From Hyphomicrobiales bacterium (lineage in GTDB: Bacteria > Pseudomonadota > Alphaproteobacteria > Rhizobiales > Rhizobiaceae): 59,051 nucleotides of DNA. The position numbers and the translations under genes were made by a program. The stretch spans positions 1-59,051 of the forward strand of contig UCIT01000014.1 of assembly GCA_900472625.1 (NCBI GenBank), given 5' to 3'. The notes under the pieces were generated by a model that was not told the DNA's origin, ran no database searches, and saw nothing but the letters and a program-made list of their open reading frames with translations. Below, one piece after another: positions 1 to 10,053 of this stretch (positions are counted from its first letter, which is position 1; each line of letters starts with the position of its first letter).

Positions 1-1
1 A

Positions 2-16
2 CGAGCACAGGAATGA
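2..16 (+). CDS. C-terminal end of the preceding cytochrome c maturation gene (probably ccmF/cycK), partial
   Basis: Only four codons and a TGA stop are inside the window. The stop overlaps the ATG of ccmH as ATGA at 13-16, the usual sign of translational coupling. The identity is inferred only from the known rhizobial order cycH-cycJ-cycK-cycL; the sequence itself is too short to identify. Confidence 0.35.
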
Positions 17-510
17 GGGGAGGAGAGGTTGGGCGTGTAGCACCAATGTTGGCTTTTGCGGTACGCCTTCTTGCGATCCTTGTTCTACTCCTCGCCCCAA
101 TCCCCGCATTCGCCGTCAATCCCGACGAGATGTTGGCCGACCCCGCTCTCGAAAGCAGGGCGCGGGCCATTTCCGCCGAGCTTCGCTGCATGGTCTGCCA
201 GAACCAGTCGATCGACGACTCGAACGCCGAACTGGCGAAGGATCTGCGCTTGCTGGTGCGCAAGCGGATCACCAGCGGCGACAGCGACCAGCAGGTGATG
301 AGCTACATCGTCTCCCGTTACGGCGAGTTCGTGCTGCTGAAGCCCCGCTTCGAAACCAAGACCCTTCTGCTTTGGGGTGCGCCGGTCCTTCTCGTGCTGC
401 TGGGTGGCCTGTCGTTGGTCGTCTTTGCAAGGCGCTATGCCTGCCAGCCGAGCGGTACGGCTCTGACGCCGGACGAACAGGCGAGATTGCGCGAACTACT
501 CGATAAGTAG
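13..510 (+). CDS. ccmH: Cytochrome c-type biogenesis protein CcmH/CycL
   Basis: Thioredoxin-like thiol oxidoreductase of cytochrome c maturation, which keeps the apocytochrome CXXCH cysteines reduced for heme attachment at the periplasmic face. The diagnostic motif [11 protein letters not shown], with its CXXC pair, lies near residues 57-67. An N-terminal hydrophobic stretch (about residues 14-34) looks like a signal anchor, and a second membrane segment (about 118-138) follows the globular domain, as in short single-domain CcmH proteins of about 150-165 residues. The ATG at 13 overlaps an upstream stop (ATGA), which favours it; the in-frame ATG at 46 would give a cleaner signal peptide. It is probably the last gene of a cycHJKL operon, followed by degP. 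Confidence 0.93.
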   Translation: MRGGEVGRVAPMLAFAVRLLAILVLLLAPIPAFAVNPDEMLADPALESRARAISAELRCMVCQNQSIDDSNAELAKDLRLLVRKRITSGDSDQQVMSYIVSRYGEFVLLKPRFETKTLLLWGAPVLLVLLGGLSLVVFARRYACQPSGTALTPDEQARLRELLDK

Positions 511-680
511 ACACCGTAGCAGGCATAAGCTTTTCACGGTTGCGCGCACACAATTTTCGACATTACGAATTTTTCATGCTGCGGACAGTTCGTAGTAAGG
601 TCTTGCACCCTATATCTTCATTCATCGACCGATCCGGCAAGAACCGGTCCCGTGGATTTGAAGTGAAAAAGGTGCGCAAT

Positions 681-2243
681 ATGTTGAAGAATATCAAAGC
701 TCCGTCGCTGAACACCGTGTTGAAGGCCTCGACCGTCGCCGGTCTTGCCGCAGCCGTCCTGGCGACCGGCATCCCCCTCGAAATCACCCGTTCCTACGCT
801 GAGGCCGTCAAGGTCGAGGCTCCGTCCGTTCCGAGCTTCGCCAATGTCGTCGATGCCGTGTCTCCGGCCGTGGTTTCCGTTCGCGTCGAGAGCCGCGTCA
901 AGCCGGTCTCCGATGATGAGGGCAATGGCTTCTCCTTCGATTTCAACGGGCGCGGTCTCGATGATCTTCCCGACGCGCTGAAGCCGTTCTTCAAGCAGTT
1001 CGGTGAGCAGCAGGGCCGCCGCGGTCCTCCCGGCGCTCATCCCGGTGGCCCGCAGGATGGCAAGGGTCGCCTGCGTCCGGTTGCCCAGGGCTCCGGCTTC
1101 TTCATCTCCGAGGATGGCTATATCGTCACCAACAATCACGTCGTTTCCGATGGCGCGGCTTTCGTTGCTGTCATGAAGGACGGGACCGAGCTCGACGCCA
1201 AGCTGATCGGCAAGGATCCGCGCACCGACCTCGCCGTTCTGAAGGTCGATGGCAAGGGCAAGAAGTTCACCTACGTCAACTGGGCTGACGACAACAACGT
1301 CCGCGTCGGCGACTGGGTGGTCGCGGTCGGTAACCCGTTCGGTCTCGGCGGCACTGTGACGGCAGGCATCGTTTCGGCCCGTGGTCGCGATATCGGCTCC
1401 GGCCCGTATGATGACTATCTCCAGGTCGATGCAGCCGTGAACCGCGGCAACTCGGGTGGTCCGACCTTCAACCTCAGCGGCGAAGTCGTCGGCATCAACA
1501 CCGCGATCTTCTCGCCGTCCGGCGGCAGCGTCGGCATCGCCTTCGCAATTCCCGCCTCGACCGCCAAGGATGTCGTTGCCGACCTGATGAAGGACGGTCA
1601 GGTATCACGCGGTTATCTCGGCGTGCAGATCCAGCCTGTGAACAAGGACATCGCCGACTCGCTCGGCCTGTCAGAGGCAAGCGGCGCGCTTGTCGTCTCC
1701 GCTCAGGCCGGAACGCCTGGCGAGAAGGCTGGCCTGAAGGCTGGTGACGTCGTCACCGCCGTCAACGGCGAAACCGTCAAGGACGCCCGCGACCTCAGCC
1801 GCCGCATCGGCGCCATGACCCCGGGCAAGAAGGTCGAACTTTCGGTATGGCGCTCGGGCAAGGCGACGCCTGTGACCGTCGAGCTCGGCACCCTGCCGGC
1901 GGAGCAGCAGCAGGCCTCCGCCGATGACGGCGATCAGGCACCGGAAGCACAGACGCCGGCCTCCGAGAAGGCGCTCGCCGATCTCGGCCTGACGGTCGGT
2001 CCGGCTGATGACGGCAAGGGCCTGCAGATCACCGGGATCGACCCGAACTCCGATGCTGCCGACAAGGGCATCAAGGAAGGCGAGAAGATCACCTCGGTCA
2101 ACAACCAGGAAGTCACCTCCGCCGACGAGGTGGTCAAGGTGCTGAATCAGGCGAAGAAGGATGGCCGCACCCGCGCGCTGTTCCAGATCCAGTCCAAGGA
2201 AGGCAGCCGTTTCGTGGCCCTTCCGGTCGAAAACCAGGGCTGA
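681..2243 (+). CDS. degP: Periplasmic serine protease/chaperone DegP (HtrA family, Do-like)
   Basis: HtrA protease that degrades misfolded envelope proteins. Counting from the ATG at 681, which has an AAAGG-type site just upstream, the protein has 520 residues and a signal peptide of about 40. The trypsin-like triad is His153 (TNNHVV), Asp183 (RTDLAVL) and Ser258 (RGNSGGP). Two PDZ domains follow: one beginning at RGYLGVQI and a second around GLQITGIDPNSDAADKG. Residues about 75-135 form the Gly/Pro-rich insert typical of rhizobial DegP. An in-frame GTG at 663 is an alternative start; the longer reading frame from 540 has no plausible signal peptide at its N-terminus. It lies between ccmH and a two-component pair. 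Confidence 0.95.
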   Translation: MLKNIKAPSLNTVLKASTVAGLAAAVLATGIPLEITRSYAEAVKVEAPSVPSFANVVDAVSPAVVSVRVESRVKPVSDDEGNGFSFDFNGRGLDDLPDALKPFFKQFGEQQGRRGPPGAHPGGPQDGKGRLRPVAQGSGFFISEDGYIVTNNHVVSDGAAFVAVMKDGTELDAKLIGKDPRTDLAVLKVDGKGKKFTYVNWADDNNVRVGDWVVAVGNPFGLGGTVTAGIVSARGRDIGSGPYDDYLQVDAAVNRGNSGGPTFNLSGEVVGINTAIFSPSGGSVGIAFAIPASTAKDVVADLMKDGQVSRGYLGVQIQPVNKDIADSLGLSEASGALVVSAQAGTPGEKAGLKAGDVVTAVNGETVKDARDLSRRIGAMTPGKKVELSVWRSGKATPVTVELGTLPAEQQQASADDGDQAPEAQTPASEKALADLGLTVGPADDGKGLQITGIDPNSDAADKGIKEGEKITSVNNQEVTSADEVVKVLNQAKKDGRTRALFQIQSKEGSRFVALPVENQG

Positions 2244-2258
2244 TCCAGCCAACAAACC

Positions 2259-2287
2259 AAGGAGTCGCGCGCTAAGCGCGGCTCCTT
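2259..2287. terminator. Hairpin after degP (possible terminator or attenuator)
   Basis: A 12-bp stem (one G-T pair) with a 5-base GCTAA loop begins 16 bases after the degP stop. There is no T-run after it, so it may be a 3'-end stabiliser or only a partial terminator before the regulator gene. Confidence 0.45.
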
Positions 2288-2383
2288 CCCGTCGATGCAT
2301 CATGGATGACGGCAATGACCTCCACACCGAACGATGTCGCTTTGAGCCTTGCCGAAACACAGCCGGCGGGTAATGTCGGCCGC

Positions 2384-3061
2384 ATGAAGATTCTCATCAT
2401 CGAAGACGATCTGGAGGCGGCTGCCTATCTCACGAAAGCGTTTCGCGAGGCGGGCATTGTTGCCGATCACGCCAGCGACGGCGAGAGCGGCCTCTTCATG
2501 GGCACGGAAAACACCTACGACGTGCTCGTGATCGATCGCATGCTGCCACGTCGCGACGGCTTGTCCGTCATTGCCGAGCTACGCCGCAAGAGCATTCACA
2601 CCCCGGTTCTCATCCTCTCCGCTCTCGGGCAGGTCGACGACCGCGTCACCGGTCTTCGCGCCGGCGGCGACGATTACCTGCCGAAGCCCTACGCCTTCAG
2701 CGAACTGCTGGCTCGCGTCGAGGTTCTGGGTCGTCGCAAGGGCACGCCCGATCAGGACGTCGTCTATCGCGTCGGCGATCTCGAGCTCGATAGGTTGGCG
2801 CACGAGGTCCGCCGCGGCGGCAAGGAAATCCCGCTGCAGCCGCGCGAATTTCGTCTGCTCGAATATCTGATGAAGAATGCCGGCCAGGTAGTCACGCGCA
2901 CGATGCTGCTCGAAAACGTCTGGGATTATCACTTCGACCCGCAGACCAACGTCATCGACGTGCATGTGTCGCGGCTGCGTTCGAAGATCGAGAAGGATTT
3001 CAGCCTGCCGTTGCTGAAGACCATTCGCGGCGCCGGATACATGATCAAGGATGACGGATGA
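2384..3061 (+). CDS. OmpR/PhoB-family response regulator (CzcR-like)
   Basis: DNA-binding response regulator of 225 residues from the ATG at 2384. The receiver domain (about 1-115) has the acidic pair Glu7/Asp8, the phospho-acceptor Asp51 (VLVIDRMLP) and the conserved Lys in LPKPYAFSEL. The C-terminal winged helix (about 130-222) ends in VSRLRSKIEK and TIRGAGYMI, typical of OmpR/PhoB proteins. Its stop overlaps the kinase start as ATGA, so the pair is co-translated. The signal is not evident from sequence; closest relatives by motif are CzcR/CopR/QseB-like regulators. Its position between degP and glnE is conserved in rhizobia, and an envelope-stress role is only an inference from that position. 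A longer start at 2306 is possible but adds no recognised domain. Confidence 0.9.
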   Translation: MKILIIEDDLEAAAYLTKAFREAGIVADHASDGESGLFMGTENTYDVLVIDRMLPRRDGLSVIAELRRKSIHTPVLILSALGQVDDRVTGLRAGGDDYLPKPYAFSELLARVEVLGRRKGTPDQDVVYRVGDLELDRLAHEVRRGGKEIPLQPREFRLLEYLMKNAGQVVTRTMLLENVWDYHFDPQTNVIDVHVSRLRSKIEKDFSLPLLKTIRGAGYMIKDDG

Positions 3062-4461
3062 ACCGTTTCTGGGTTCTCTACAAGTCCACCGCAGTCCGCC
3101 TTTCGGCTCTCTACATCCTGCTCTTTGCCATCTGCGCCGCGACGCTGGTCTTCTACGTCACGGCGATGTCGGAACGACTGCTGACCAGCCAGATCCGCGA
3201 GGCCGTGCAGCAGGAAGTCGATCAGGTACAGCGCGCCTATGACAATGGCGGCATGAACCTCTTGCTGAGGACGATGGAGCGCCGCGCGCGCCAGCCGGGC
3301 GCCAATCTCTACATCATAGCCGGCCCCTCGGGCGACATCCTCGCCGGCAACGTCGCGTCGGTTCAGCCCGGCGTTCTCGATGAGGAGGGCTGGACCTCGA
3401 CGCCGTTCCGCTATCAGCGCTATGCCGAAGGCAGCCAGGGCAAGCCGCACATGGCGGTGGCGAACATCAATGTTCTCGACAACGGCTTGCGTATCCTGAT
3501 CGGCCGCGATCTGGGCGAGCCGGAAGCCTTCCGCGTGCTCGTCCGTCAGGCCCTGATGGTCGCGCTGGCGATCATGGGTCTCGGAGCCGTCATCATCTGG
3601 TTCGCCATCGGCCGCAATGCGTTGAAGCGCATCGACCGCATGTCCGCCGCCAGCAAGAAGATCATGGCCGGTGATCTCTCGCAGCGGCTGCCGGTCGGCG
3701 GTTCCGGCGACGAGTTCGATCGTTTGTCGGTGTCGCTCAACGCTATGCTAGGCCGTATCGAAAAGCTGAACGAGGGCCTGCGGCAGGTTTCCGACAACAT
3801 TGCGCATGATCTGAAAACACCGTTGACGCGGCTGCGCAACAAGGCTGCCGACGCGATCGATATGTCCGACGCCGACACGCGTCGGGTGGCGCTCGAAGGC
3901 ATCATCTCCGAATCCGATCAACTGATCCGCACGTTCAACGCCTTGCTGATGATTTCGCGGGTCGAGGCCGGATCGGTCGCAGCCGAAATGTCCAACGTCG
4001 ATCTCTCCGCGATCGTCGCCGACAGCGCCGAGCTCTATGAGCCGGTGGCCGATGAAGCCGGGCTTGCATTGACATTCTCGATCGAGCCCGGCGTCGAGGT
4101 GCAGGGAAACCGCGAGCTGATCGGTCAGGCGATCTTCAACCTGATCGACAATGCCATAAAATATTCCGGCGGCGGACAGGCTGCCGGCGAAATTTCGCTC
4201 AGCCTGATCAGGAGGCCCGATGCGATCTGCCTGCAGGTTGCCGACCGCGGGCCGGGGATACCTGCCGACAAGCGGGAGGATGTGCTGAAACGCTTTGTCC
4301 GCCTGGACGAAAGCCGCTCGAAGCCCGGCACCGGTCTGGGGCTGTCTCTGGTCGAGGCGGTCATGGAATTGCACGGCGGCAAGCTGGAGCTTTCCGATAC
4401 CGATCCAGCCGCCACCACCAATCGCGGCCTTGCCGTCGCCCTGATCTTTCCCGTGAAATAG
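3058..4461 (+). CDS. Two-component sensor histidine kinase (HAMP, HisKA, HATPase)
   Basis: Membrane sensor kinase of 467 residues. Transmembrane segments at about 14-37 and 162-185 frame a periplasmic sensor loop of about 125 residues. HAMP (about 186-240) is followed by the dimerisation/phospho-acceptor helix with His250 in NIAHDLKTPLTRL and a HATPase_c domain with the N box NLIDNAIKYS and G boxes ADRGPGIP and GTGLGLSLVEAV. It overlaps the upstream regulator by four bases (ATGA), so they form a cognate pair. The periplasmic domain has no family I recognise, so the stimulus is unknown. Confidence 0.92.
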   Translation: MNRFWVLYKSTAVRLSALYILLFAICAATLVFYVTAMSERLLTSQIREAVQQEVDQVQRAYDNGGMNLLLRTMERRARQPGANLYIIAGPSGDILAGNVASVQPGVLDEEGWTSTPFRYQRYAEGSQGKPHMAVANINVLDNGLRILIGRDLGEPEAFRVLVRQALMVALAIMGLGAVIIWFAIGRNALKRIDRMSAASKKIMAGDLSQRLPVGGSGDEFDRLSVSLNAMLGRIEKLNEGLRQVSDNIAHDLKTPLTRLRNKAADAIDMSDADTRRVALEGIISESDQLIRTFNALLMISRVEAGSVAAEMSNVDLSAIVADSAELYEPVADEAGLALTFSIEPGVEVQGNRELIGQAIFNLIDNAIKYSGGGQAAGEISLSLIRRPDAICLQVADRGPGIPADKREDVLKRFVRLDESRSKPGTGLGLSLVEAVMELHGGKLELSDTDPAATTNRGLAVALIFPVK

Positions 4462-4599
4462 GCGCATTGGTCTCAATGCGCGGCGCCTTGCGCCAATTGA
4501 TTGTTGGCCATTGCAGTCGCAGACCCTAACTTAGCCAGTGGCAACCGAAGCGGCTTTGATTCTGCTCGGGGTTTAGCCGCAGATGGCCGGGGAGGGCGC

Positions 4600-7557
4600 A
4601 TGCTGACGAACTCGACGCACAGCCTCAAGGATGTAGGCGCAGGGCTTCTCAAGCCGTTGAGCAAAGCCGAGCTGAAGCTCGTGCTCAGTGATCTCCAGCA
4701 GATAGGCACCGATGAACCGGCTGTGGCGCAGATGCTGAAGACCGAAGGCGCGCTTGGCGAGTTTGTGTCCGCTGCCTTGACGCTGTCCCCCTATCTCCGC
4801 GATGTCGCCAACGTCGATTCCGCCATTCTCGCCACCGCAATCACCATGCCGCTTGAGCCACAGATCGAGGCGCTGATCACTGAGGCCCGCGATGCCTGGC
4901 TGCCGTCGGGCGGCGGCACGTCGCCAAGCGAAACCGACGTGATGAGCCGTCTGCGCATCATCAAGCGTCGCGTTGCCTTTCTTGTCGCGCTGGCCGATCT
5001 CGCCCGCATCTTCGACGGCCGCGTTACGACGCTATGGCTGAGTCGGCTTGCTGAAGCCTCGGTCTCGGCGGCGATCGACCATCTCCTGCTATCGTCGCAT
5101 GAGAGCCGCAAGCTGCAGTTGAAGAATGTCGCGAGGCCCAGCGAGGGCTCGGGGCTGGTGGTGCTCGGCATGGGCAAGCTCGGCGCTTCGGAGCTCAATT
5201 ATTCCTCCGATATCGATATCGTCGTGTTCTTCGACGAACAGGCCGGCATCCTCCCGGACCCGGAGGATGCGATCGAGATCTTTCCGCGTCTGATGCGCCG
5301 TCTCGTCCGGATCATGCAGGAGCGCACCGGCGACGGATACGTGTTCCGCACAGATCTGCGGCTGCGGCCCGATCCAGGCGCAACCCCGCTCGCCATCTCC
5401 GTCGATGCCGCCATGGTCTATTACGAGGGCAGGGGACAGAACTGGGAGCGCGCTGCGTTCATAAAGGCCCGTGCGGTCGCCGGCGACATCGCTGCCGGAG
5501 AGCGGTTCCTGCGCGATCTCACGCCCTTTGTCTTTCGCAAATATCTGGATTATGCGGCGATATCGGACATCCACTCGATCAAGCGTCAGATCCACGCGCA
5601 CAAGGGCCACTGCGCCATTGCCGTCAAGGGTCACAACGTCAAGCTCGGTCGCGGCGGCATCCGCGAGATCGAGTTCTTCGCCCAGACCCAGCAGTTGATC
5701 GCCGGTGGTCGCATGCCGGTGCTGCGTTCGCGCGGCACGGAAGAAACGCTTGCCGAGCTGACCAGAGCCAAATGGATCGACGAGGAAACGCGCGACGAGC
5801 TGACGGCGGCCTACTGGTTCCTGCGCGATGTCGAGCACCGCATCCAGATGGTGCGCGACGAGCAGACGCATCTGTTGCCGGAGACGGAAGCCGATCTCAA
5901 GCGCATCGCCTACATGATGGGTTTTAGCGATACGCCCAGCTTCTCCGAACGCCTGGTCGAGGTGTTCAGGACCGTCGAGCGGCGGTATGCCCGCCTGTTC
6001 GAACAGGAGACCAAGCTCTCGACGGAAACAGGAAACCTCGTCTTCACCGGCCAGAACGACGATCCTGATACGCTGGTGACGCTGAAGAAACTTGGCTTCG
6101 AACGCCCCTCCGACATATCGCGGGTCATCCGCACCTGGCATTACGGCCGCTACAGGGCGACGCAATCGGTCGAGGCACGCGAGCGGCTGACGGAGCTGAC
6201 GCCGGAGCTGTTGCGGGTCTTCGGCGAGAGCAAGCGCGCCGACGAGGCGATCTTGAGGTTCGACAGTTTCATCTCGGGTCTGCCGGCCGGCATCCAGCTG
6301 TTCGCTCTGCTCGGCAGCAATCCGGCGCTTCTTTCACTGATCGTTTACATCATGTCGGCGGCGCCGAAGCTTGCCGAGGTGATCGCTGCTCGGCCGCATG
6401 TTTTCGACGGCATGCTCGATCCTGGCCTGATGGCGGAGTTGCCGACACGCGATTATCTGGCCAGTCGCCTTCGCGGCTCGTTGCAGCAGGCCCGCTATTA
6501 TGAAGAGGTGCTGGACCGGCTGCGCATCTTTGCCGCCGAGCAACGGTTCCTGATTGGCATCCGGCTGCTCACCGGCGCCATCAACGGCGCCATGGCCGGC
6601 CGTGCCTTTACACATCTGGCCGATCTCATCGTCGAGGCGGCTCTGAATGCGGTTCTGCTGGAAATCGAGGCTACGCACGGAAAGTTTCCCGGCGGTCGTG
6701 TCGCCGTCGCCGGCATGGGCAAGCTCGGCAGCTTCGAGCTGACGGCCGGCTCCGACATCGATCTCATCCTGTTCTACGATTATGACGACGCGGCCGACGA
6801 ATCCGACGGCGACAAGCCGCTCGATGCCGTTCGTTATTTTACTCGCGTGACGCAGCGCCTGATCGCCGCCCTGTCAGCGCCGACCGCAGAGGGTGTGCTC
6901 TACGAGGTCGACATGCGTCTGCGCCCATCCGGCAACAAAGGGCCGATCGCAACCCGCATCACCTCGTTCGCCAAATATCAGCGCGAGGAAGCCTGGACCT
7001 GGGAGCACATGGCGCTCAGCCGCGCCCGGCTGATCTGCGGCGATGCCAGCCTGATCGCCGATGCCGAACGCGTCGTCGAGGAGGTACTTTCGACACATCG
7101 CGACGTGGGGAAGGTTGCGCGCGACGTTGCCGAGATGCGCGCGTTGATCGAGCAGGAAAAGCCGCCTGCCAATCCGTGGGACCTGAAGCTCATCGCAGGC
7201 GGTGTTGTCGATATCGAATTCATCTCCCAATATCTGGCATTGATCGCGCCCGCAAACGACGTTGCCATCAAGGTCAACGGTCTGTCGACCGGCGAAGCGT
7301 TGAAGGAGTTGGGCGCACCGTTGATGACCGAGGACGACCTCGATACCTGCCTGCGCGCCTTCTCGCTTTACACCGAGCTTTCCCAACTGATCCGCCTCTG
7401 CATCGACGGTCCGTTCGATCCGAAGGAGGCGCCGGCGGGGCTCACCGATCTCGTCTGCCGCGCCGGAGACTGTCCGGATATCCGGACACTCGAGGGGGAG
7501 ATTAAACAGTTGTCGAAGGCAGTTCGAAAACTGTTCGCGTCGGTCGTAAAGTCTTAG
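4600..7557 (+). CDS. glnE: Bifunctional glutamine synthetase adenylyltransferase/adenylyl-removing enzyme GlnE
   Basis: Controls glutamine synthetase I by adding or removing AMP on a tyrosine in response to PII and glutamine. From the ATG at 4600 (GGGGAGGG about 6-10 bases upstream) it has 985 residues, normal for the family. The two nucleotidyltransferase modules are visible: an N-terminal one around residue 184 (VLGMGKLGASELNYSSDIDI) and a C-terminal one around residue 705 (GMGKLGSFELTAGSDIDL). Each has a GlnD/PII-uridylyltransferase-like helical domain after it. An upstream TTG at 4501 is possible but unlikely. The gene ends convergently against pleC, with the two stop codons sharing bases. 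Confidence 0.96.
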   Translation: MLTNSTHSLKDVGAGLLKPLSKAELKLVLSDLQQIGTDEPAVAQMLKTEGALGEFVSAALTLSPYLRDVANVDSAILATAITMPLEPQIEALITEARDAWLPSGGGTSPSETDVMSRLRIIKRRVAFLVALADLARIFDGRVTTLWLSRLAEASVSAAIDHLLLSSHESRKLQLKNVARPSEGSGLVVLGMGKLGASELNYSSDIDIVVFFDEQAGILPDPEDAIEIFPRLMRRLVRIMQERTGDGYVFRTDLRLRPDPGATPLAISVDAAMVYYEGRGQNWERAAFIKARAVAGDIAAGERFLRDLTPFVFRKYLDYAAISDIHSIKRQIHAHKGHCAIAVKGHNVKLGRGGIREIEFFAQTQQLIAGGRMPVLRSRGTEETLAELTRAKWIDEETRDELTAAYWFLRDVEHRIQMVRDEQTHLLPETEADLKRIAYMMGFSDTPSFSERLVEVFRTVERRYARLFEQETKLSTETGNLVFTGQNDDPDTLVTLKKLGFERPSDISRVIRTWHYGRYRATQSVEARERLTELTPELLRVFGESKRADEAILRFDSFISGLPAGIQLFALLGSNPALLSLIVYIMSAAPKLAEVIAARPHVFDGMLDPGLMAELPTRDYLASRLRGSLQQARYYEEVLDRLRIFAAEQRFLIGIRLLTGAINGAMAGRAFTHLADLIVEAALNAVLLEIEATHGKFPGGRVAVAGMGKLGSFELTAGSDIDLILFYDYDDAADESDGDKPLDAVRYFTRVTQRLIAALSAPTAEGVLYEVDMRLRPSGNKGPIATRITSFAKYQREEAWTWEHMALSRARLICGDASLIADAERVVEEVLSTHRDVGKVARDVAEMRALIEQEKPPANPWDLKLIAGGVVDIEFISQYLALIAPANDVAIKVNGLSTGEALKELGAPLMTEDDLDTCLRAFSLYTELSQLIRLCIDGPFDPKEAPAGLTDLVCRAGDCPDIRTLEGEIKQLSKAVRKLFASVVKS

Positions 7558-9872
7558 GAAACATTGTCCGGGATCAGCAGCGAGATTACCGTTCCGGTCG
7601 CCTCGCGGGATCGGATCTTCATCCGTCCGCCGTGCAGCATGGTCAGCGACCGCGAGATGGCGAGGCCGAGCCCGGAACCGCCCTTGCTCTTGGCGTACTG
7701 GTTCTGCACCTGCTCGAACGGCTGTCCGATCTTGCCGAGCGCCGTGGCCGGAATGCCGATGCCGGTATCGGCGATCGTCAGCATAACGCCACCGGCCGTG
7801 CGGCGCGTGCGCACCGCGATGCGGCCGCCCTCGTTGGTGAACTTCACGGCGTTGGAAAGCAGGTTGAGCAGGATCTGCTTCATCGCCCGTCGATCGGCCC
7901 TCAGGGTCATGCCGTCGCAGATGCGCTGCTGGATCTCGATGCTCTTTTCGCTGGCGGGAATGGCGGTGAAGCGCAGGCTTTCCTCGATCAGCGGCGCGAG
8001 GTCGATCGTCTCGCACTGCAGCTTCATGTGGCCGGCTTCTATCTTCGACATGTCGAGAATGTCGTTGATGACATTGAGCAGGTGACGGCCGCTGTGGTGG
8101 ATGTCGCGGGCGTATTCGTCGTATTTGGCGGAGCCGAGGGGCCCGAACATTTCGTCCTGCAGGATCTCCGAGAAGCCGAGGATGGCGTTAAGCGGCGTGC
8201 GCAACTCATGCGACATGTTGGCGAGGAATTCCGACTTTGCCTTGTTGGCGGCTTCGGCGCGTTCCTTTTCGGCCTGATAATTGGCATTGGCGATCGACAG
8301 TGCCGATTTCTGGCTTTCCAGCGTCTGCCGGGAGGAGGAGAGGTCGCCGATCGTCGCCATCAGGCGCCGCTCGGAGTCACGCAGGCGTTCCTGGTTGCGC
8401 TTGAGCAGGGTGATATCGGTGCCGACCGAAACCATGCCGCCATCGCGGGTGCGGCGCTCGTTGATCTGCAGCCAGCGCTCGTCGGCAAGCTGCACTTCGC
8501 TGGTGCGTGAATAACCGTTGCCGTGAGCATCGGCGATGCGTCGCTCGATAACCGGGCGGGCGGCGGCGGCGTTGACGGCGGCGCGTTCGGTGCCCGGCAC
8601 CAGAACCCTGTCGGGAAGGCCATAAGCCTGCTGGAAGTGGGCATTGCACATCACCAGCCGGTCGTTCTTGTCCCAGAGTACGAAGGCTTCGGACGTGGAT
8701 TCGATGGCGTCTGCAAGCCGCTGGTCGGCCTCGGCATAGCGCTGTGCCAGGCGGTGCTGCTCGGTCACGTCCATGGCGATGCCGATCATGTGGACCCGGC
8801 CGGCATTGGTGCGGATCACCTGAGCGCGGGCGCGCATCCAGACATAGTGCCCGGCTGCGTGGCGCATGCGAAAGATCTGGTCGATCTGCTCGGAATCGCC
8901 GCGGGCGACGGAGCGGGCGATCTCGTAGATGCCGCTGTCATCAGGATGCATGAGGCGCGCGGCATCGCCAAAGCACATGTTGCCGTCAGCCTCCGGCAGG
9001 CCCAGCATCTGGTACATGGAGCGCGACCAGAAGAATTCGCGGCGGTCGAAATCGAAGTCCCACAGGCCGCAGCGGCCGCGCGACAGGGCAGTTTCGACGC
9101 GCAGGTTCGATTCGACGAAGATCTCATCGGCGTCGCGAGCACGGCGGACCTGCATATAGTAGGCGTAGAGGATCACCAGCAGGATCGACGAGATGCCGGC
9201 GAACAGCGTGACATTCAACGTCAGCTCTTCGCGCCACAGCTGGCTGATATGGTCAAGCGAGGTGGCGGCGACCACGTAACCGCCGGTATCACCGATCAGG
9301 GTGATTTGAGCGTAGTGCGGGCGACCGTCGATAGTCGTTTCGATGACGCCGGCACGATCGCCGAAGCGGCGTATGGTCGAGACTTCGGAAAAGAAATCGC
9401 CGATGCTGGCGCCGACATAGGCCGCGCCCGCCGTGGACGCCGCGAACACCTTGCCGCTGGATTGGACAAGCAGCACGAATGCGTTGTCGTCGAGACGATC
9501 CTGTGGCAGGAACCGGGTGAGCCGTGCCTGGCCCTCAACCGCATCGCCGGTGTCGAAGATCGCGGCAGATTCGGCAAACGCAGCCGCGGCGGTTGCTGCC
9601 GCCAGCGCCGTCGAGTGGCGGGCCGACGCCTGCATGCGGTCATGCTCTGACAGCATGCCGAAGAAATGCGAGGCCGCAACGACCGCCAGGAAGGCGACAA
9701 TCAGCATTGGAATGGCGCGTTTCAGCATTGTCTCGGCATGCGTGTATTTTTGGAAAGACAGGCGAGAAGATGATGGTGCATTTCCGGCGAAGCTCCGGCG
9801 CCAGGCGCGGAAGCCTTCGAAATCGACACGCAGCCGTCCCTCGGCCACGGTTGCCCGCCGCACGTTCATCAT
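7554..9872 (-). CDS. pleC: PleC-like PAS-domain sensor histidine kinase
   Basis: Membrane histidine kinase of 772 residues. Transmembrane segments at about 49-72 and 217-241 frame a periplasmic domain. Two PAS folds (about 255-372 and 385-490) precede a HisKA domain with His555 (FLANMSHELRTPLNAIL) and a HATPase_c domain with NLLSNAVKFT, ADTGIGIP and GSGLGLAISRSL. The stretch FSEILQDEMFGPLG after the histidine is typical of the PleC/DivJ/PdhS group that controls DivK phosphorylation and asymmetric division. In S. meliloti, as I recall, pleC is the gene convergent to glnE, as here, which supports this name over a generic PAS kinase. An internal start at 9728 would remove a 48-residue cytoplasmic leader. 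Confidence 0.78.
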   Translation of the reverse strand: MMNVRRATVAEGRLRVDFEGFRAWRRSFAGNAPSSSRLSFQKYTHAETMLKRAIPMLIVAFLAVVAASHFFGMLSEHDRMQASARHSTALAAATAAAAFAESAAIFDTGDAVEGQARLTRFLPQDRLDDNAFVLLVQSSGKVFAASTAGAAYVGASIGDFFSEVSTIRRFGDRAGVIETTIDGRPHYAQITLIGDTGGYVVAATSLDHISQLWREELTLNVTLFAGISSILLVILYAYYMQVRRARDADEIFVESNLRVETALSRGRCGLWDFDFDRREFFWSRSMYQMLGLPEADGNMCFGDAARLMHPDDSGIYEIARSVARGDSEQIDQIFRMRHAAGHYVWMRARAQVIRTNAGRVHMIGIAMDVTEQHRLAQRYAEADQRLADAIESTSEAFVLWDKNDRLVMCNAHFQQAYGLPDRVLVPGTERAAVNAAAARPVIERRIADAHGNGYSRTSEVQLADERWLQINERRTRDGGMVSVGTDITLLKRNQERLRDSERRLMATIGDLSSSRQTLESQKSALSIANANYQAEKERAEAANKAKSEFLANMSHELRTPLNAILGFSEILQDEMFGPLGSAKYDEYARDIHHSGRHLLNVINDILDMSKIEAGHMKLQCETIDLAPLIEESLRFTAIPASEKSIEIQQRICDGMTLRADRRAMKQILLNLLSNAVKFTNEGGRIAVRTRRTAGGVMLTIADTGIGIPATALGKIGQPFEQVQNQYAKSKGGSGLGLAISRSLTMLHGGRMKIRSREATGTVISLLIPDNVS

Positions 9873-10053
9873 CTTTAGCCCTGATCCCTCGTGTGATTCG
9901 CTGCGCCGCTCGCCCGAACCTGCATCAATGAATCATTGGTGATTCGCCTTGTCCAGAGGAAAAGGTAAAAATCTGTTAACCGATTCTAAGTGCTGATTTT
10001 TATTGTGGCTTGAGAAGGCGGCCGCGGTTCGCTCGGCCGCCTGTGGTCACAAA

